Below are positions 25,867-34,674 of a stretch of DNA of 64,000 nucleotides, piece after piece (position 1 is the stretch's first letter; every line of letters begins with the position of its first letter). A program made the position numbers and the translations under genes. The notes below the pieces were generated by a model. That model was not told where the DNA came from. It saw only the letters and a list, made by a program, of their open reading frames with translations, and did no database searches. The stretch comes from Amorphus orientalis (GTDB taxonomy: Bacteria > Pseudomonadota > Alphaproteobacteria > Rhizobiales > Amorphaceae). The stretch spans positions 434,001 through 498,000 of the forward strand of contig NZ_JAUSUL010000003.1 of NCBI RefSeq assembly GCF_030814015.1, written 5' to 3'.

Positions 25867-26850
25867 ATGAACATGCTTAAACCGATTACGACGGCAGCTT
25901 TCTTCGTGATGACCGCCTTCGGCGCTCAAGCCCAGGATGTCGGCACCATCCGTATTGCCGAAGCCGACACCTTCTCCGCGGAAGACCTGATCCAGCTCAT
26001 TGCGTACGAGCGCGCCAAGGAGCGCGGCGTCGACATCGAGCTGTCCTCGCTGCGGGCGGACGACATCGTGTTCCAGGCTGTCTTGAACGGACAGATCGAT
26101 ATGGGCGTCGGCGATTCCTACGAGCCGATCCTCAACCTCAACGCCCCGGTGCGCAACATCTACCAGATCCGAAAGCTCGCCTACATTCCAGTGAGCGACA
26201 AGACGATCCACCCGGACTGGGCTTCGCTCGACGGCAAGCCGTTCGTGGTGCATTCGCGCGGCTCCGGCACCGAGACCATGGCGCAGATCATCGAGGCCAA
26301 CCGCGGCATCGAGTTCAGCGAAATCAGCTACGTGCCGGGCTCCGAAGTCCGCGTCGTCGCGATGCAGCAGGGCAACATCAAGGCGACCTTCCTGGACATG
26401 ACCAGCGCGGGAATCCTGCTGGACAGCGATCCGGACCGGTTCGGCCGGCTGCCGATGGATGGCGTCGACGCCTCCGACTCCACCCTCTACGCCAACACTG
26501 AATTCCTTCAGAGCAACCCGGAAGCGGTCCAGATCTTGCTTGAGGAGCTCCTGAAGGCTGCCAAGGCGACCGTCGCCGACCCCTCCTGGCCGGCCGCCCA
26601 GCGCGAAGAGCTCGGACTGCTGCCTGACCTGAGCGATGAGGAAGTGGCTGACATCACGCCGTTCTTCGAGGCGGCCGTCGAGGCGGGGATCTTCCCGACA
26701 GACGGCGGCGGCGAGGCCGCGGCGAAGTCGGACATCCAGTTCCTGGCCAAGGCCGGCAAGATGGACACGTCCGCTGCGGAAGACCTGGAGACGGTCTGGG
26801 ACTTCGGTCCTCTCGACGCGGCCCTCAAGTCCGTCGGCGGCTCCAACTGA
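25867..26850 (+). CDS. ABC transporter solute-binding protein, SsuA/NMT1 (THI5)-like
   Basis: 327 residues with a signal peptide ending about at residue 22 (AQA before QD). The mature protein has the NMT1/SsuA pattern, with GQIDMGVGDSYEPIL and VHSRGSGTETMAQII as ligand-lobe segments. AGGAG lies seven bases before the ATG. Members bind pyrimidines, sulfonates, nitrate, taurine or aromatic acids; the following deaminase-type and hydroxylase genes suggest an N-heterocycle. Confidence 0.9.
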   Translation: MNMLKPITTAAFFVMTAFGAQAQDVGTIRIAEADTFSAEDLIQLIAYERAKERGVDIELSSLRADDIVFQAVLNGQIDMGVGDSYEPILNLNAPVRNIYQIRKLAYIPVSDKTIHPDWASLDGKPFVVHSRGSGTETMAQIIEANRGIEFSEISYVPGSEVRVVAMQQGNIKATFLDMTSAGILLDSDPDRFGRLPMDGVDASDSTLYANTEFLQSNPEAVQILLEELLKAAKATVADPSWPAAQREELGLLPDLSDEEVADITPFFEAAVEAGIFPTDGGGEAAAKSDIQFLAKAGKMDTSAAEDLETVWDFGPLDAALKSVGGSN

Positions 26851-26866
26851 GCCGACGCCAATCCCG

Positions 26867-26893
26867 ACTGCGCCCGGCCCGTCCGGGCGCAGT
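26867..26893 (+). other. Strong stem-loop after the solute-binding protein gene
   Basis: ACTGCGCCCGG (26867-26877) pairs perfectly with CCGGGCGCAGT (26883-26893) around a CCCGT loop: eleven base pairs. Only TT and then CCGTT follow, so termination would be partial. It likely raises binding-protein expression over the permease genes. Confidence 0.7.
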
Positions 26894-26926
26894 TTCCGTT
26901 GCCCATCGCGAGGTCTGAACGAGACG

Positions 26927-27754
26927 ATGTCCGCCGATACGGTCGCCCATCCTCCGATCTCCGCGGGACCCGCCGCGTCCCCGCAGAGCCGGGCCCGGAA
27001 CCTTCCGCCGATTGCCTGGAAGGTCCTCTCGTTCGTGATCTTCTTCGGCATCTGGGAGATTGCGGGTCGCATTCCGGTCAGCCTCGCCTTTCCGCCCTTC
27101 AGTGAGGTCATGCTGGCCCTGGTTCGACTGATGGCGAGCGGCGAACTGTTCACCGCCTACAGGCGCACGCTGCCGCCCCTTGCCATTGGCCTTGCCATCA
27201 CCTCGGTGCTCGGGGTCGGGCTTGGCGTCGCAATGGGCCTCTCGCGGCTCTCCGAGTGGGCGCTGTTTCCGCCCATGATCATCATGCAAACCGCGCCAAT
27301 GGCCGCGATCATCCCGTTGATCACTTATGCCTACGGGATCGGCATAACGGCCAAGGTCATCGCCGTCGTTATCCTGAGCCTGCCGATGGTGACGCTGAAC
27401 TCCTACAACGGCATCCGCTACACCTCCGCCTCGCTTCTAGAGATGACGTGCTCCTTCATGGGAACACGGCGCCAGCAGGTCACCAAGATCATGCTTCCCC
27501 ACGCCAGCGGTATGATCTTCGCAGGCCTTCGGCTCGGCATCTCCGGCGGCTTCATCGGCATTGTCCTCGCCGAACTCCTGATCACGCCCACCGGCATCGG
27601 CGACATCATCAGCTACTACCGCTCGATCGCGCGCTACGCGGAAATGTTCGCTGCGATTTTCTCCATCATCGCCTTCGCAACGTTGGTGCTGACCGGCCTT
27701 CAGGTCGTCGAGCGCCGGATCTTCAAGGCCCTCGGCCAGGGGAGCGCCAAGTGA
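26927..27754 (+). CDS. ABC transporter permease (SsuC-like, BPD_transp_1)
   Basis: 275 residues, about six hydrophobic segments. The EAA loop that docks the ATPase is visible as SLLEMTCSFMGTRRQQVTKI followed by MLPHASGMIFAGLRLG. The first ATG after the hairpin (26927) is the likely start; the frame remains open upstream through the end of the binding-protein gene only by chance. The stop overlaps the GTG of the ATPase gene. Confidence 0.9.
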   Translation: MSADTVAHPPISAGPAASPQSRARNLPPIAWKVLSFVIFFGIWEIAGRIPVSLAFPPFSEVMLALVRLMASGELFTAYRRTLPPLAIGLAITSVLGVGLGVAMGLSRLSEWALFPPMIIMQTAPMAAIIPLITYAYGIGITAKVIAVVILSLPMVTLNSYNGIRYTSASLLEMTCSFMGTRRQQVTKIMLPHASGMIFAGLRLGISGGFIGIVLAELLITPTGIGDIISYYRSIARYAEMFAAIFSIIAFATLVLTGLQVVERRIFKALGQGSAK

Positions 27755-28557
27755 CCACCATCAGCGCCATTCGCACGGCGGAGATCGAACCAGCCAAGGT
27801 CGACGCGATCGTCAAGGCCGTTTCCATCTCCAAGCGCTACGGCGACGGGACCGAGGCGCTCTCCGACGTCTCGATCGAGTTCCGGCGCGGCGAACTGACC
27901 ACGCTGCTCGGGCCTTCCGGCTGCGGCAAGACCACGCTGCTCAAGATCATCGCGGGACTGTTGCCGCCCACCGACGGCGAGGTCCGGGTCAACAACAAGA
28001 CCGTCTACGGTCCCGGCCCCGAGCGCGCCTTCGTGTTCCAGGACTTCGCGCTCATGCCTTGGGCCACGGTCCTGCGCAACGTCGCGTTCGGGCTCGAACT
28101 GAGGGGGACCCCGAAGTCCGAGCGAGAGGACGTGGCCCGGCGCTACATCAAGAGTGTCGGTCTCGCAGGATCGGAGCACAAATTCCCGAGCGAGCTCTCC
28201 GGCGGCATGCGCCAGCGCGCCGGCCTCGCCCGGGCACTCACCGTCAACGCCGACGTCCTCCTGATGGACGAACCCTTCTCCGCGATCGACGAGCAGATGC
28301 GCCGCAAGCTGCAGGAGGACTTGTTGGAACTCCTGCGCGAAGAGAAGAAGTCGGTGATCTTCGTCACCCACTCGATCGAGGAGGCGGTCTATCTCTCTGA
28401 CCAGATCGTGCTCTTGACCCGCAACCCCGGCCGCGTGGTCAAGTCGATCCGACCCGGCTTCGACCGCGCAGCTGGTCCGGACGCGGTGCGCCGCGATCAG
28501 CGCTATCTTGATGCGGTCGACGATATCTGGTCGCAGCTCAAGCAGTATCTGAGCTGA
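27751..28557 (+). CDS. ABC transporter ATP-binding protein (SsuB/NrtD-like)
   Basis: 268 residues from a GTG overlapping the permease stop (GTGA). Walker A GPSGCGKTT is at residues 54-62, the Q-loop FVFQDFALMPW follows, then the signature LSGGMRQR and Walker B LLMDEPFSAID; the switch region reads FVTHSIEEAVYL. This pattern is typical of nitrate/sulfonate/taurine-type ATPases. It works with the permeases on either side. Confidence 0.93.
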   Translation: MTTISAIRTAEIEPAKVDAIVKAVSISKRYGDGTEALSDVSIEFRRGELTTLLGPSGCGKTTLLKIIAGLLPPTDGEVRVNNKTVYGPGPERAFVFQDFALMPWATVLRNVAFGLELRGTPKSEREDVARRYIKSVGLAGSEHKFPSELSGGMRQRAGLARALTVNADVLLMDEPFSAIDEQMRRKLQEDLLELLREEKKSVIFVTHSIEEAVYLSDQIVLLTRNPGRVVKSIRPGFDRAAGPDAVRRDQRYLDAVDDIWSQLKQYLS

Positions 28558-28561
28558 ACCG

Positions 28562-29305
28562 ATGGCCGGACGTCTTCCCATCCTGCTGTCACTGCTGACC
28601 TGGGCGATTCTCTGGGAGCTGGCGACCCGGATAGCCGGCAGCACGATGTTCCCGCCGCTGAGCACGATCCTGTTGACGGTCGGCGACGTGGTTCAGCTCA
28701 AGTCGTTTCAGACCGCGCTGGTCGTCACCGCCCGCGCCTTCGTGATCGGAATGGCGCTGGCGCTCGTTGTCGGGATTCCGGTCGGCGCGCTGATGGGCCG
28801 CTTCTCCGCCGCCGACAAGATCCTGAACGTCTGGGTGAACATCTTCATCTCGGCGCCGCTGACGGCCGTCGTGCCGGCGCTGATGCCGCTGCTCGGGATC
28901 GGTGAAACGACCGTGGTCGCGACGGTCTTCCTGTTCGCGGTCTGGGTGATCATCATCGACACCCGCGAGGGCATCCAGGGTGTGAGCCCGTCCCTCGTCG
29001 AGATGGCACGCTCCAACGGCGCCACCCGCTTCCAGATGTTCTGGAAGATCCTGCTGCCGTCCGCGATGCCCGAGGTGATGACCGGGGTCCGGCTCGGCGT
29101 CGTCCGCGGCGTGAAGGGCGTCATCATCGGCCAGATCGTGATCGCGCTGGTCGGCTTCGGCGCCCTGTTCGAGACCTATCTGCAGACCTTCCAGATGACC
29201 CGCTTCTGGGCGCTGGTGCTGGTCGTGTTCTCGCTCGGCTTCGTTCTCGTCGAGCTCGTCGGCCTTCTGGAAAAGCGCCTGACCTTCCACGCAAAGTCGC
29301 GCTGA
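28562..29305 (+). CDS. ABC transporter permease, second subunit
   Basis: 247 residues, about six hydrophobic segments, EAA loop SLVEMARSNGATRFQMFWKI. It differs from the permease at 26927, so the transporter probably has a heterodimeric membrane domain. The ATG lies four bases after the ATPase stop. Confidence 0.9.
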   Translation: MAGRLPILLSLLTWAILWELATRIAGSTMFPPLSTILLTVGDVVQLKSFQTALVVTARAFVIGMALALVVGIPVGALMGRFSAADKILNVWVNIFISAPLTAVVPALMPLLGIGETTVVATVFLFAVWVIIIDTREGIQGVSPSLVEMARSNGATRFQMFWKILLPSAMPEVMTGVRLGVVRGVKGVIIGQIVIALVGFGALFETYLQTFQMTRFWALVLVVFSLGFVLVELVGLLEKRLTFHAKSR

Positions 29306-29351
29306 CGTCGGCTTTCTCCCTTCTGTCGTCTTGCTCGGAGGCCCGTTCGGT

Positions 29352-30875
29352 ATGGCCGGCTGTTCCCTTCTGATCCGCAACGGTCTCGTCCTCGTCGACG
29401 GCGGCGACCCGCATCGCCCGCAGCAGGCCGAAATCCTGGTGAAGGACGGCGTCATCGCGGCAATCGGGGATCAGGCGGTTGTCGGGGCGGCAGCGATCCC
29501 GGGGATCACGGAGATTGACGCCGGCGGCAAGCTGGTGTCGCCGGGCTTCATCAACGCGCACTATCATTCCCACGACACGCTGGCGAAGGGGCTGATGGAG
29601 CAGAAGCCGCTGGAGACCTGGCGGCTTCTGGCGCTGCCGCCGCAGTATCCCAAGCGCAGCCGCGAGGAAATCAAGGCCCGCACCCTCCTCGGCGCGCTCG
29701 AATGCCTGCGCTCAGGGATGACCACCGTGCAGGACATGGTCACGCTCTATCCGTTCGACGAGGAGCACCTGGACGCAGTGCTGGAGGCCTATGACGAAAT
29801 CGGCCTGCGCGCCGTCGTCGCCCTTCAGTACGCCGACATCAAAGGGATCAACACGATCCCGTTCTGGAAGGAGGTCTTCCCGAAGGAGCTGCACGGCCAG
29901 CTCTCCACGGCGGCCGAACCCGATGCGCGGATCGACCAGCTGGCCTACTTCGAGGACACCTTCCTGAAGAAGCCCTGCCAGTTCGAGCGGATCACCTGGG
30001 CGCTGGGTCCCTCCGCGCCGGAACGCTGCACCAGCGATCTGATCGCCCGCACGGTGGCGCTCTCTGAGACCTACGACCTGCCGATCTTCACCCACATCTA
30101 CGAATCCAAGGGCATGGCACTGCAGGCCCGCATGGAATACCCGGAGCACGGCGGCTCGCTGATCCGGCGTCTCGACGAGGAAGGCCTGCTCGGCCCGCGG
30201 CTCAACCTGGCCCACTCGGTCTGGCTGCAGGACGCGGAGATCGAGCTCCTCGGCGAGACCGGCACCAACGTCGTGATCAACCCGCTCAGCAACATGAAGC
30301 TCAAGAGCGGCATCCCGCCGATCCTGGAGCTGCAGCGGGCCGGTGTCTCCCTGGCGCTCGGCTGCGACAACTGTTCGTGCAGCGATGCCCAGAACATCTT
30401 CCAGGCGATGAAGCTGTTCGGGCTGATGGTGCACATCAGCGACGATCAGGACCAGACCCCGCAGGCCGAGGCAGCCTTCGATGCGGCAACCACCGGCGGT
30501 GCCCATGCCGTCAACCGCGACGCCGATCTCGGCCGGATCAAGGTGGGAGCGCGCGGTGACCTGGTCCTCTTCGACCTGACCGATCCGTCCTACGTGCCTC
30601 TCAACAGCGCGGTCCGCCAGATTGTCTACACAGAAGGCGGCCGTGGCGTGGACACGGTGATCGTCGACGGCCGTGTGGTGATCGACGACGGCGAGCTGAA
30701 GACGATGGACCAGGCCAAGCTGCTGGAGCAGATCATGGCCGTGGTGCCGCAGTTCCGCGAGGACTACGCCCAGATTGAGAAACGGGTCGACAAGCTACAG
30801 CCCTATCTCGACGAGGCGCACCGCAGGATCTGGGCGGCCGACGTCGGCGGAAACCGCCTGTTCACCGGCCACTGA
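29352..30875 (+). CDS. Amidohydrolase-superfamily deaminase/chlorohydrolase (Atz/Trz, cytosine deaminase-like)
   Basis: 507 residues. The metal-binding HxH is His70-Tyr71-His72 in the segment INAHYHSH; IFTHIYES and NLAHSVWL carry further expected histidines, and the metal aspartate lies in LGCDNCSCSD. The family hydrolyses amino or halide groups on pyrimidines, purines, pterins and s-triazines. The ATG at 29352 follows GGAG; a TTG at 29331 is a weaker choice. Being between an uptake system and a molybdenum hydroxylase, it most likely removes an amino group from a heteroaromatic ring. Confidence 0.88.
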   Translation: MAGCSLLIRNGLVLVDGGDPHRPQQAEILVKDGVIAAIGDQAVVGAAAIPGITEIDAGGKLVSPGFINAHYHSHDTLAKGLMEQKPLETWRLLALPPQYPKRSREEIKARTLLGALECLRSGMTTVQDMVTLYPFDEEHLDAVLEAYDEIGLRAVVALQYADIKGINTIPFWKEVFPKELHGQLSTAAEPDARIDQLAYFEDTFLKKPCQFERITWALGPSAPERCTSDLIARTVALSETYDLPIFTHIYESKGMALQARMEYPEHGGSLIRRLDEEGLLGPRLNLAHSVWLQDAEIELLGETGTNVVINPLSNMKLKSGIPPILELQRAGVSLALGCDNCSCSDAQNIFQAMKLFGLMVHISDDQDQTPQAEAAFDAATTGGAHAVNRDADLGRIKVGARGDLVLFDLTDPSYVPLNSAVRQIVYTEGGRGVDTVIVDGRVVIDDGELKTMDQAKLLEQIMAVVPQFREDYAQIEKRVDKLQPYLDEAHRRIWAADVGGNRLFTGH

Positions 30876-30879
30876 TCCG

Positions 30880-31725
30880 ATGAAGCCGGCGCCGTTCGCC
30901 TATCTCCGGCCGGACAGCCTGGAGGCAGCGCTGGAGGCCCTCGACGAGCACGGCGCCGACGCCGCGATCCTCGCCGGCGGCCAGAGCCTGATGCCGGAGC
31001 TCGCCACCCGCGTGCGGGCGCCTAAGGTGCTCGTCGACGTCAACCGGATCGGAGCGGCCCACGCGATGATCTCGGCTGACAGCGAAAGCCTGACCATCGG
31101 CGCGAACGCCCGCCACCGGGATGTGGTTGGCGACGCCACCGTGGCGCGGACGGTCCCGATGCTCGCCCACGCCGGTACGCTGATCGGCAACGTCGCGATC
31201 CGCAACCGGGGAACTTTCGGCGGCTCCATCGCCCACGCCGACCCGTCGGCCGAGTGGCCGCTGTGCCTCCTGGCCCTCGACGGGCGGATCACCGTCGCCT
31301 CGACTTCCGCCACACGCTCGATTGCGGCCGAGACCTTCTTCACCGGCCGCAATGCGACCTCGCGTGGAGCAGACGAGATGGTGGTCTCCGCGACCGTTCC
31401 GATTCCCGACTTCGCGTTCTTTGACGAGATCGCGCTGCGGCCGACGGCACCGGCGATTGCGAGCCTCTCCCTGTCCCGGGCACGTGACGGGACGATCCGG
31501 ACCGCGCTCGGCGCAGTTGCCGACCGGCCGATCCTGATCGCGGCAACGGCACTTGCCGCGCTCGCGCCCGATCCGGACTGGCGCGCCGTGCGCGCGGTCG
31601 CCGAAGCGGAGATCGGCGACCTGTTTCCGGTGTCTGACCGGACGTACCGGCTTCATCTCGTCATGACCCTGCTCGGGCGCGCCGCCCGGGCCCTTCGGAA
31701 GGTGTCCGACCCTGACCAGTCCTGA
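30880..31725 (+). CDS. Molybdenum hydroxylase FAD-binding subunit (CoxM/XdhB-like)
   Basis: 281 residues. The FAD-binding AGGQSLMPELATRVR and IRNRGTFGGSIAHADP are clear. The subunit passes electrons from the iron-sulfur subunit to an acceptor. The order medium, small, large (M-S-L) is common for xanthine dehydrogenase/CO dehydrogenase-type hydroxylases. The ATG is four bases after the amidohydrolase stop. Confidence 0.93.
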   Translation: MKPAPFAYLRPDSLEAALEALDEHGADAAILAGGQSLMPELATRVRAPKVLVDVNRIGAAHAMISADSESLTIGANARHRDVVGDATVARTVPMLAHAGTLIGNVAIRNRGTFGGSIAHADPSAEWPLCLLALDGRITVASTSATRSIAAETFFTGRNATSRGADEMVVSATVPIPDFAFFDEIALRPTAPAIASLSLSRARDGTIRTALGAVADRPILIAATALAALAPDPDWRAVRAVAEAEIGDLFPVSDRTYRLHLVMTLLGRAARALRKVSDPDQS

Positions 31726-31750
31726 GCCCTTTCGCACCATCACCTGCCGC

Positions 31751-32206
31751 GTGAACGGGATCGCTCGGACCGAGGCCGTTCCCGTCCGCATGAGCCTCGC
31801 CGACTTCCTGCGCGACGTCCTCGGACTGACGGGCACGCATCTCGGCTGCGAGGAGGGCCAGTGCGGCGCCTGCACCGTGGTCTCCGACGGCGCTACCGTG
31901 CGCGCGTGCCTGCTGCTCGCCGTCCAGGCCGACGGAATGGCGATCGAAACCATCGAGGGTGCGAGCGACAGCGGCCGGCTGAAGGATCTGCAGGAAGCGT
32001 TCTATGCCCGCAGTGCGCTCCAGTGCGGTTTTTGCACGTCCGGCATCCTGCTGACGGCCGACGCGATGCTGCGTGACGACAGGCCGGTCGACCGGCGCGC
32101 GATCCGCGAGGGGCTGACCGGTCACATCTGCCGCTGCACCGGCTACCATGCCATCGTCGACGCGATCGCCGAGACTGCCGAACAGCGGGCGACCTGCGAT
32201 GGGTGA
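31751..32206 (+). CDS. Molybdenum hydroxylase [2Fe-2S] subunit (CoxS/XdhC-type)
   Basis: 151 residues as annotated from GTG 31751. Cys33, Cys38, Cys41 and Cys53 bind the plant-type cluster; QCGFC and CRCTGY bind the second. The frame stays open upstream to 31712, and the extra residues (TSPEPFRTITCR) look like the normal first beta strand, but the only codon there resembling a start is CTG at 31712. Translation may therefore begin at that CTG, overlapping the FAD-subunit stop, which would give 164 residues. It moves electrons from molybdenum to FAD. Confidence 0.9.
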   Translation: MNGIARTEAVPVRMSLADFLRDVLGLTGTHLGCEEGQCGACTVVSDGATVRACLLLAVQADGMAIETIEGASDSGRLKDLQEAFYARSALQCGFCTSGILLTADAMLRDDRPVDRRAIREGLTGHICRCTGYHAIVDAIAETAEQRATCDG

Positions 32207-34556
32207 GCTCGGACGTCCCGGCGTCCTCGGCGGCCGGGTCCCGGTGCCCCGGACGAAACGGCTTCTGGCCGGTCGCGGGCGATACACGTCGGACATTGCC
32301 GCGCCGACCGCGCTCGCCGCCGCCTTCCTGCGCTCGCCGCACGCCCACGCACGGATCGTCTCGATCGACACCGAGACGGCGAAGGCGCTTCCCGGTGTCG
32401 TGGCCCTCATGACCGGTCGCGACCTGGCGGACACCGTCGCCGGCTTCGCGGCAACGACCGCCGTCCATCCGGAGATGAAGGTGCCACTCCAGCGTGCGCT
32501 CGCCGTCGACGTCGCCCGCTGGCACGGTGAACCCGTCGCCGTGGTCGTCGCCGACACCCGCGCCCGTGCCGAGGATGCAGTCGCCGCGATCGCGGTCGCG
32601 TGGGAGCCCCTGCCCGCTGTGACCGATCCGGCCACCGCAGCTGACGCGCCGCCGATCCACCCGGATCTTGGCACCAACGTCGCACTTCATCTCGAACAGG
32701 CGAGCGACGGTGCGGCGGCGGTGTTCGAGTGCGCCGACCGGGTCGTCGAGCGCACCTTCAGCTTCAACCGGCAGACCGGTGTGCCGATGGAGCCGCGCGC
32801 GATCCTCGCCGATTTCGATCCGAACGAAGGCCGGCTGCAGGTGGTGATGAGCCACCAGTGTCCGCATCAGATGCAGGTGGAGTTCGCCCGCCTTCTCGGC
32901 CTCGCCCAGCACCGCGTGCGGATCACCACGCCGGACGTCGGCGGCGCCTTCGGCGTGAAGCAGCAGCTCTACGGGGACGAGTTGGCGGTGGCCGCCGCGT
33001 CGGTCGCCCTCGAACGCCCGGTCCGCTTCGTTGCCGACCGGGCCGAGGCGATGCTGTCGGACATCCAGGCCCGCGAGCACGTCGTCGGGGCCCGGATCGC
33101 CCTCGACGAAGACGGCGCCATCACCGGCTTTGCGGTCGACGACGTCTACGCGATCGGCCCCTATCTTCAGTATCCCCGCTCCAACCTCGGCGAGTGCCGG
33201 GCACTGATGACCCTGACCGGCGCGCCCTACGGCTTCGATGCGTTCGCGGCGACCGCCGACATCGTGTTCCAGACCAAGGCGATGGCCGGCCACTATCGCG
33301 GCGTCGGCCATCCGCTCGCCTGCACCGTCACTGAGGCGCTGATCGACGAGGCGGCAAGAGCCTCGGGGCGCGACCGGATCGAGATGCGCAAGGCGCAGAT
33401 CGTGCGCAGCTTCCCTCATCGATCGCCGACCGGAGTCGTGTTCGAGCGCCTCGCCTTCGCCGAGTGTTTCGAGGCGCTGGGCGCGAAGGTCGGCCTTCCC
33501 GCCATCGCCGCCGAGGTCGAGGACGCCCGGCATGCCGGCCGGATTCTGGGCTGGGGCATTGCCGCCTTCGTCGAGCAGACCGCGCGCGGCCCGGGCTTCT
33601 ACGGTCAGGGCGGACAGGCCGTGTCCAGCCGCGACGGCGCCGTGGTCCGGCTCGAGCCTTCCGGCACGATCCGCTGCCTCTCCAGCGTCACCGAGCAGGG
33701 CCAGGGAACGGAGACCGGTGTCCGGCAGCTCGTGGCGCGGGCGCTCGGCCTGCCGATGGACGACGTCGAGATGATCACCGGCGACACCGCGACGACGCCT
33801 CACGGCGGCGGCACCTGGGGGTCGCGGGCGATGGCCATCGGCGGCCAGGCCGCCTGGGATGCGGCCATGATCCTGCGCGCGGAGATCCTGCGGTTGGCCG
33901 GTCTCTTGACCCAGCGCCCGCCGGAAGCGCTCGACCTGCGCAACGGGAACGTCGTGGACAGCGAAACCGGCTCAGCCCTGATCATGCTCGCCGATCTTGC
34001 TGCGATGGCGCACTTCCAGCACTACCAGTTCGGCACCGACCACCAGCCGCAACTGTCGGCCAGCGCCGAATACGGCCCGCTTAACCAGCCGTTCCGTGCC
34101 GGCACGGGCATCCAGCTCTCAGTGGTGGAGATTGATCCCGGCACGGGTCAGCTCGTGCTGCTCCGCCATCTGGTCGTTCACGAGGCCGGGCGCGTGGTGA
34201 ATCCGCTGCTGGTCGATGAGCAGATCCGGGGCGGTGTCGCCCAGGGGCTCGGCGCGGCCCTGTTCGAGCACTGCGCCTATGACGAGGACGGCCGGGCGCA
34301 GGCGACCTCGCTTTCCCGCTACATCGTGCCGATGGCCATCGACCTGCCGGACATCGAACTCGTCCACGCGGCAAGTCCGGCCTTCACCGATGACGGGCTC
34401 GGCATCGTCGGCGTTGGCGAGGCCGGCACGGTTGGCGCCGGTGCGGCCCTCCTGAACGCGGTCAATGACGCGCTTGCGGCGACAGGCGGCCGGGAATCCG
34501 TGTTCGCGTTTCCGTTGACGCCGCAGCGGATCCTGGCCGCCCTCGGCGTCCTTTAG
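32199..34556 (+). CDS. Molybdenum hydroxylase large, molybdopterin-binding subunit (CoxL/XdhA-like)
   Basis: 785 residues, normal for this subunit. GGAFGVKQQLYGDE, HYRGVGHPLA and the end segment GVGEAGTVGAG, with the catalytic glutamate, are present. The CODH active-loop cysteine motif is not, so it is a hydroxylase and not a CO dehydrogenase. Such enzymes insert water-derived oxygen next to a ring nitrogen. The start overlaps the small-subunit stop. Substrate unknown; the linked amidohydrolase and transporter suggest an amino-substituted N-heterocycle. Confidence 0.93.
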   Translation: MGELGRPGVLGGRVPVPRTKRLLAGRGRYTSDIAAPTALAAAFLRSPHAHARIVSIDTETAKALPGVVALMTGRDLADTVAGFAATTAVHPEMKVPLQRALAVDVARWHGEPVAVVVADTRARAEDAVAAIAVAWEPLPAVTDPATAADAPPIHPDLGTNVALHLEQASDGAAAVFECADRVVERTFSFNRQTGVPMEPRAILADFDPNEGRLQVVMSHQCPHQMQVEFARLLGLAQHRVRITTPDVGGAFGVKQQLYGDELAVAAASVALERPVRFVADRAEAMLSDIQAREHVVGARIALDEDGAITGFAVDDVYAIGPYLQYPRSNLGECRALMTLTGAPYGFDAFAATADIVFQTKAMAGHYRGVGHPLACTVTEALIDEAARASGRDRIEMRKAQIVRSFPHRSPTGVVFERLAFAECFEALGAKVGLPAIAAEVEDARHAGRILGWGIAAFVEQTARGPGFYGQGGQAVSSRDGAVVRLEPSGTIRCLSSVTEQGQGTETGVRQLVARALGLPMDDVEMITGDTATTPHGGGTWGSRAMAIGGQAAWDAAMILRAEILRLAGLLTQRPPEALDLRNGNVVDSETGSALIMLADLAAMAHFQHYQFGTDHQPQLSASAEYGPLNQPFRAGTGIQLSVVEIDPGTGQLVLLRHLVVHEAGRVVNPLLVDEQIRGGVAQGLGAALFEHCAYDEDGRAQATSLSRYIVPMAIDLPDIELVHAASPAFTDDGLGIVGVGEAGTVGAGAALLNAVNDALAATGGRESVFAFPLTPQRILAALGVL

Positions 34557-34577
34557 CTCATCATGATGGTTAATGCC

Positions 34578-34669
34578 CGGATTCGGACGCTGATTCGGCA
34601 AAGCGCCCGCCAAGCCAGCGGACCAACGGCTGCTTTCTACACATGATGCGAGGCTGCGCTCCGAATCCG
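34578..34669. repeat. Ten-base inverted repeats bounding a 92-base element between convergent operons
   Basis: CGGATTCGGA (34578-34587) and its exact complement TCCGAATCCG (34660-34669) flank 72 bases. The element fills most of the 118-base gap between two convergent operons. It could be a long-loop bidirectional terminator or a small mobile-element relic. I see no target-site duplication. Confidence 0.4.
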
Positions 34670-34674
34670 ACGGG

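Noticed and set aside
32199-34556. Carbon monoxide dehydrogenase large subunit
   Set aside because: The CODH active-loop cysteine motif is absent; the general hydroxylase motif HYRGVGHP is present instead.
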